This document shows, one piece after another, positions 63,101 through 64,000 of a stretch of 64,000 nt of DNA. The stretch covers positions 1 through 64,000 of the forward strand of contig JAPOXG010000031.1 in assembly GCA_026707225.1 (NCBI GenBank), written 5' to 3'. A program made the translations under genes and the position numbers. Origin of the DNA: Chloroflexota bacterium (GTDB lineage: Bacteria; Chloroflexota; Anaerolineae; Aggregatilineales; Phototrophicaceae). Under the pieces are notes generated by a model that searched no databases, was not told the DNA's origin, and saw nothing but the letters and a program-made list of their open reading frames with translations. Position 1 is the stretch's first letter; every line of letters starts with the position of its first letter.

Positions 63101-63377
63101 GTAGGGGCGACTCTGTGAGTCGCCCGCCAGCCTCATCGTCGAGGGCTGCCAACTCGGATTCAATGGTGAGTTCAGCGCCGAGGATGGGCTGGATGTCGAG
63201 CGCTTGAGCCGCCTTCTGGAACCCCACCGCGCCGTAGACATTGTTGTGGTCGGTCAGCGCCAGCCCTCGCATGCCCAGGTGAGCGGCGCCCGCCACCAGG
63301 CTTTCCGGCGGCGATGTCCCGCGCAGCAGGCTGTAGGCCGAGTGGGCGTGGAGTTCGATGTAGGCGGGGTCGGTCAT
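60162..63377 (-). CDS. dnaE2: Error-prone DNA polymerase III alpha subunit (DnaE2-type)
   Basis: C-family DNA polymerase of 1071 aa, typical for DnaE2 and shorter than DnaE1. N-terminal PHP domain (ELHAHSAYSLLRG, LALTDHNNVYG), polymerase palm with catalytic acidic residues in TPDIDMDFDAETR, finger region FGAYSFAKSHAASFAVL, HhH region and C-terminal OB-fold (GMVVIIQAPETAKE). It performs mutagenic damage bypass with ImuB-type partners. Residues ~82-124 of the PHP domain are an in-frame insertion of two hairpin repeats. A probable ImuB-type gene end lies upstream. Start ATG at 63377 has no clear ribosome site. Confidence 0.92.
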   Translation of the reverse strand: MTDPAYIELHAHSAYSLLRGTSPPESLVAGAAHLGMRGLALTDHNNVYGAVGFQKAAQALDIQPILGAELTIESELAALDDEAGGRLTESPLQSALKAGVGGRGRARQVSPLQTARKTGGGVGESGAALTLLVATEAGWENLCWLITQAQHQAPKGEGLLRFDQLGGRTDGLIALSGGREGEIAHALEAEGMRAAGEAARRYAALFDPGCFWIELHHHRRPYDDQRVAALVELAESLKLGYVAANHVHYPTPAEKPLGDVLAAIRHNRSLNEARGQLFPNGQHYLKPAEEMAALFHRFPRALSNTLRIAEACRYQLPSQLQALPQYPLLEGMSAQSFLTELCRGSDRYRSHMEERLRHELHIIETIGLANYFLVVWDIVHFAWERGIRCQGRGSAANSVVAYLLKIAPVDPIKHRLVFERFLSEERQMTPDIDMDFDAETREEVIQYLYQKYGRTHAAMACTFVTYRHRSVIRDVAKAWGFAPAMHAILRDHWEERGENTPAHLELFFDTCEQLLGNVRHIGIHNGGEIISDVPLSRRLPTEPAAMPDRTVVQWDKEALEDAGIIKIDVLGLRMLAAISEMVERAGIDAESIPFDDPRVYQMITEAKTFGVFQCESRAQMNTLPRLKPTRFLDLVIAISLIRPGPIMGNMVHPYLRRRRGVEEVSYLDERLKPALEETLGVILWQEQVLKVAHDIARFSHGQGEMLRRALGSKYSFQLLDQLETVFMEGALENGVDEEVAATIFGQLRGFGAYSFAKSHAASFAVLTYQSAWFKYHHPAIFYAAILNHQPMGFWSPSTLVYDAMRQGIRVLAPDINHSAADCSVQDGAIRIGLSYVKGLKSHRLDPLLAERARGPFADLGDFIRRVKLPLRLIERLIQAGALDRWHRSRHQLLWDAGLLYKARGRLPLRLRTPKVELPEPTALERLNMEFGATGLSTEHHPMQYFRKFCDERGILHSKGMMRAREGTVVETAGMVVIIQAPETAKEIRFITLEDEFELINVVVFPDMYQRTRKIIRGERFLWFKGLIERDETVTTLRATGVRALPLETPNLPSLPRWRSHMSMPPADRGIR
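63006..63134. repeat. Two tandem hairpin-repeat units inside dnaE2
   Basis: Two units of about 63 bp each carry a GTAGGGGCG hairpin: arms GGGCGAGAC/GTCTCGCCC at 63045-63064 (2-nt loop) and GGGCGACTC/GAGTCGCCC at 63105-63125 (loop TGT). Translated on the minus strand they give two similar peptides (SPLQSALKAGVGG and SPLQTARKTGGGVG), 21 residues apart. The total of about 129 bp is a multiple of three, so the reading frame is kept. Confidence 0.82.
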
Positions 63378-63787
63378 TTTTTCTAACTACAAAGAACGCA
63401 GAGAGCGCAGAGATGTTGGGACGCTCGTCGTAGCGATAGGATGCGATTTCGGGCGAGCCGCCGTCTCGCCCCTACGGCTTTCGATCATAGCGAAATCTGT
63501 AGAAGCGACTCTGTGAGTCGCCCTAAAGCACGCACTATCACATGCGCGGGCGTTTCGCCGCCGCGCGTAGACACAGCGAGTCAAACGCCTGCTGGAGTAT
63601 GGGGTGGCGGGAGGGCGACCCAATGGCTCGCCCCTACAGCGTCGTTTGTGGTACAACGATACATCCCTCTGTGCCCTCTGTGTCTCTTATTTGATAAACC
63701 CCCTTGCTCGCGCAAGGAGACGTCTTGTTGTTTTGTGTGAGCACGATTGATTCTATTCGCTGCCGCCGAGCGGCTGTGGTTAAATTT
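63378..63787. other. 410-bp gap between dnaE2 and the upstream gene, filled with repeats
   Basis: No gene seen. It is bordered by two CAGAG-type repeats in opposite orientation (63385-63413 and 63662-63690). Between them lie hairpin copies at 63451-63471 (inverted, one mismatch), 63503-63523 (two mismatches) and 63613-63633 (inverted, one mismatch). Another partial arm (GCGGGCGTTTCGCC) lies near 63547 beside GCGCGTAGACAC, a string shared with the interrupted copy at 44.1 kb. Confidence 0.75.
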
Positions 63788-64000
63788 TCAGTCATAAACC
63801 CGCTGAATCCCCCAGGCGTCAGTCAGCAAATCGTAATAAATCACCAGCGCCATGCCCCCGGCCAGCAACTTGTAATAATCGCGGTAGACGCGCGCGCCCC
63901 ACCAACATAGATCCAACTGCCAGGACAGCGCGATATGCTGAATGGGATGCCAGGCGCCTCCCCAGCGGATGGCGCTCGGCAGTTCGTCAACCGTGCGCAC
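63788..64000 (-). CDS. C-terminal end of a probable ImuB-type or DUF6504 protein (partial)
   Basis: The visible 70 codons run off the right edge, so the gene is cut. They contain IALSWQLDLCWWGARVYRDY, LLAGGMALVIYYDLLTDAW and end GIQRVYD. The pattern W-x-DxxWWG...RxYY...G-x-x-LVIYxDL...W-x-x-QRVYD resembles the tail found on ImuB-like proteins or on small DUF6504 proteins encoded beside dnaE2. Position upstream of dnaE2 on the same strand fits an imuB-dnaE2 cassette. Identification is tentative. Confidence 0.5.
   Translation of the reverse strand: MRTVDELPSAIRWGGAWHPIQHIALSWQLDLCWWGARVYRDYYKLLAGGMALVIYYDLLTDAWGIQRVYD

Overview
The window looks like chromosomal DNA of a GC-rich bacterium, probably a Chloroflexota (Anaerolineae/Caldilineae-like). 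That placement is an inference from three things: many family-5 (Dpp/Opp) and CUT1 ABC importers, several of them without their own ATPases; an ImuB/DnaE2-type mutagenesis cassette; and many short GTAGGGGCG hairpin repeats. No rRNA, tRNA, CRISPR array or complete insertion sequence was found. Nothing was checked against a database; family names come from motifs and gene order.

Region 1 (0-10 kb, + strand): a complete Dpp/Opp importer (two permeases, two ATPases), a GatC/AtzG-like small protein overlapping an amidase, a beta-lactamase-fold serine hydrolase lying between two decayed gene remnants (SDR and M20 peptidase), and a glutamine-synthetase-like ligase coupled to an amidohydrolase, the two halves of the fungal FluG architecture. 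Together they suggest uptake and hydrolysis of amide or gamma-glutamyl compounds. Region 2 (10-20 kb, - strand): one apparent operon read from a near-consensus promoter at 19963-19992, encoding a solute-binding protein, a Cys-type sulfatase without signal peptide, two permeases, two ATPases and a large protein of unknown fold. It resembles a locus for import and intracellular processing of a sulfated oligosaccharide.

Region 3 (20-39 kb): two loci facing opposite ways, each with a solute-binding protein, two Dpp-type permeases, an M81 (MlrC-like) metallopeptidase and a PLP enzyme, and neither with an ATPase. The right-hand one adds a D-aminoacylase-like hydrolase, a SelA-like PLP protein and a DUF3604 protein. 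Region 4 (39-42.6 kb): a hybrid histidine kinase and an unusual HTH/ATPase/receiver protein that overlap tail to tail.

Region 5 (42.7-53.7 kb, + strand): a CUT1 sugar importer without ATPase, then a catabolic run made of a TIM-barrel isomerase, an MDR dehydrogenase, three further paralogous TIM-barrel proteins, two ThuA-like proteins and an FAH-family hydrolase. A 23-codon remnant of a second dehydrogenase shows that the run grew by tandem duplication of a dehydrogenase-isomerase-ThuA block. Region 6 (54-60 kb, - strand): a LacI-type regulator with a palindromic operator, a second CUT1 importer and a double SnoaL-like protein; a decayed SnoaL paralogue lies beside it. Region 7 (60-64 kb, - strand): dnaE2 preceded by the end of a probable ImuB-type gene.

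The most striking non-coding signal is a family of at least 14 short hairpins (GTAGGGGCG-type, 9-bp arms, usually a 3-nt loop) whose arm sequences change together. They cluster at 17.8, 44-47, 57 and 63 kb, and some have entered coding sequence: two copies sit in frame inside DnaE2, and one forms the N-terminus of a sugar permease.
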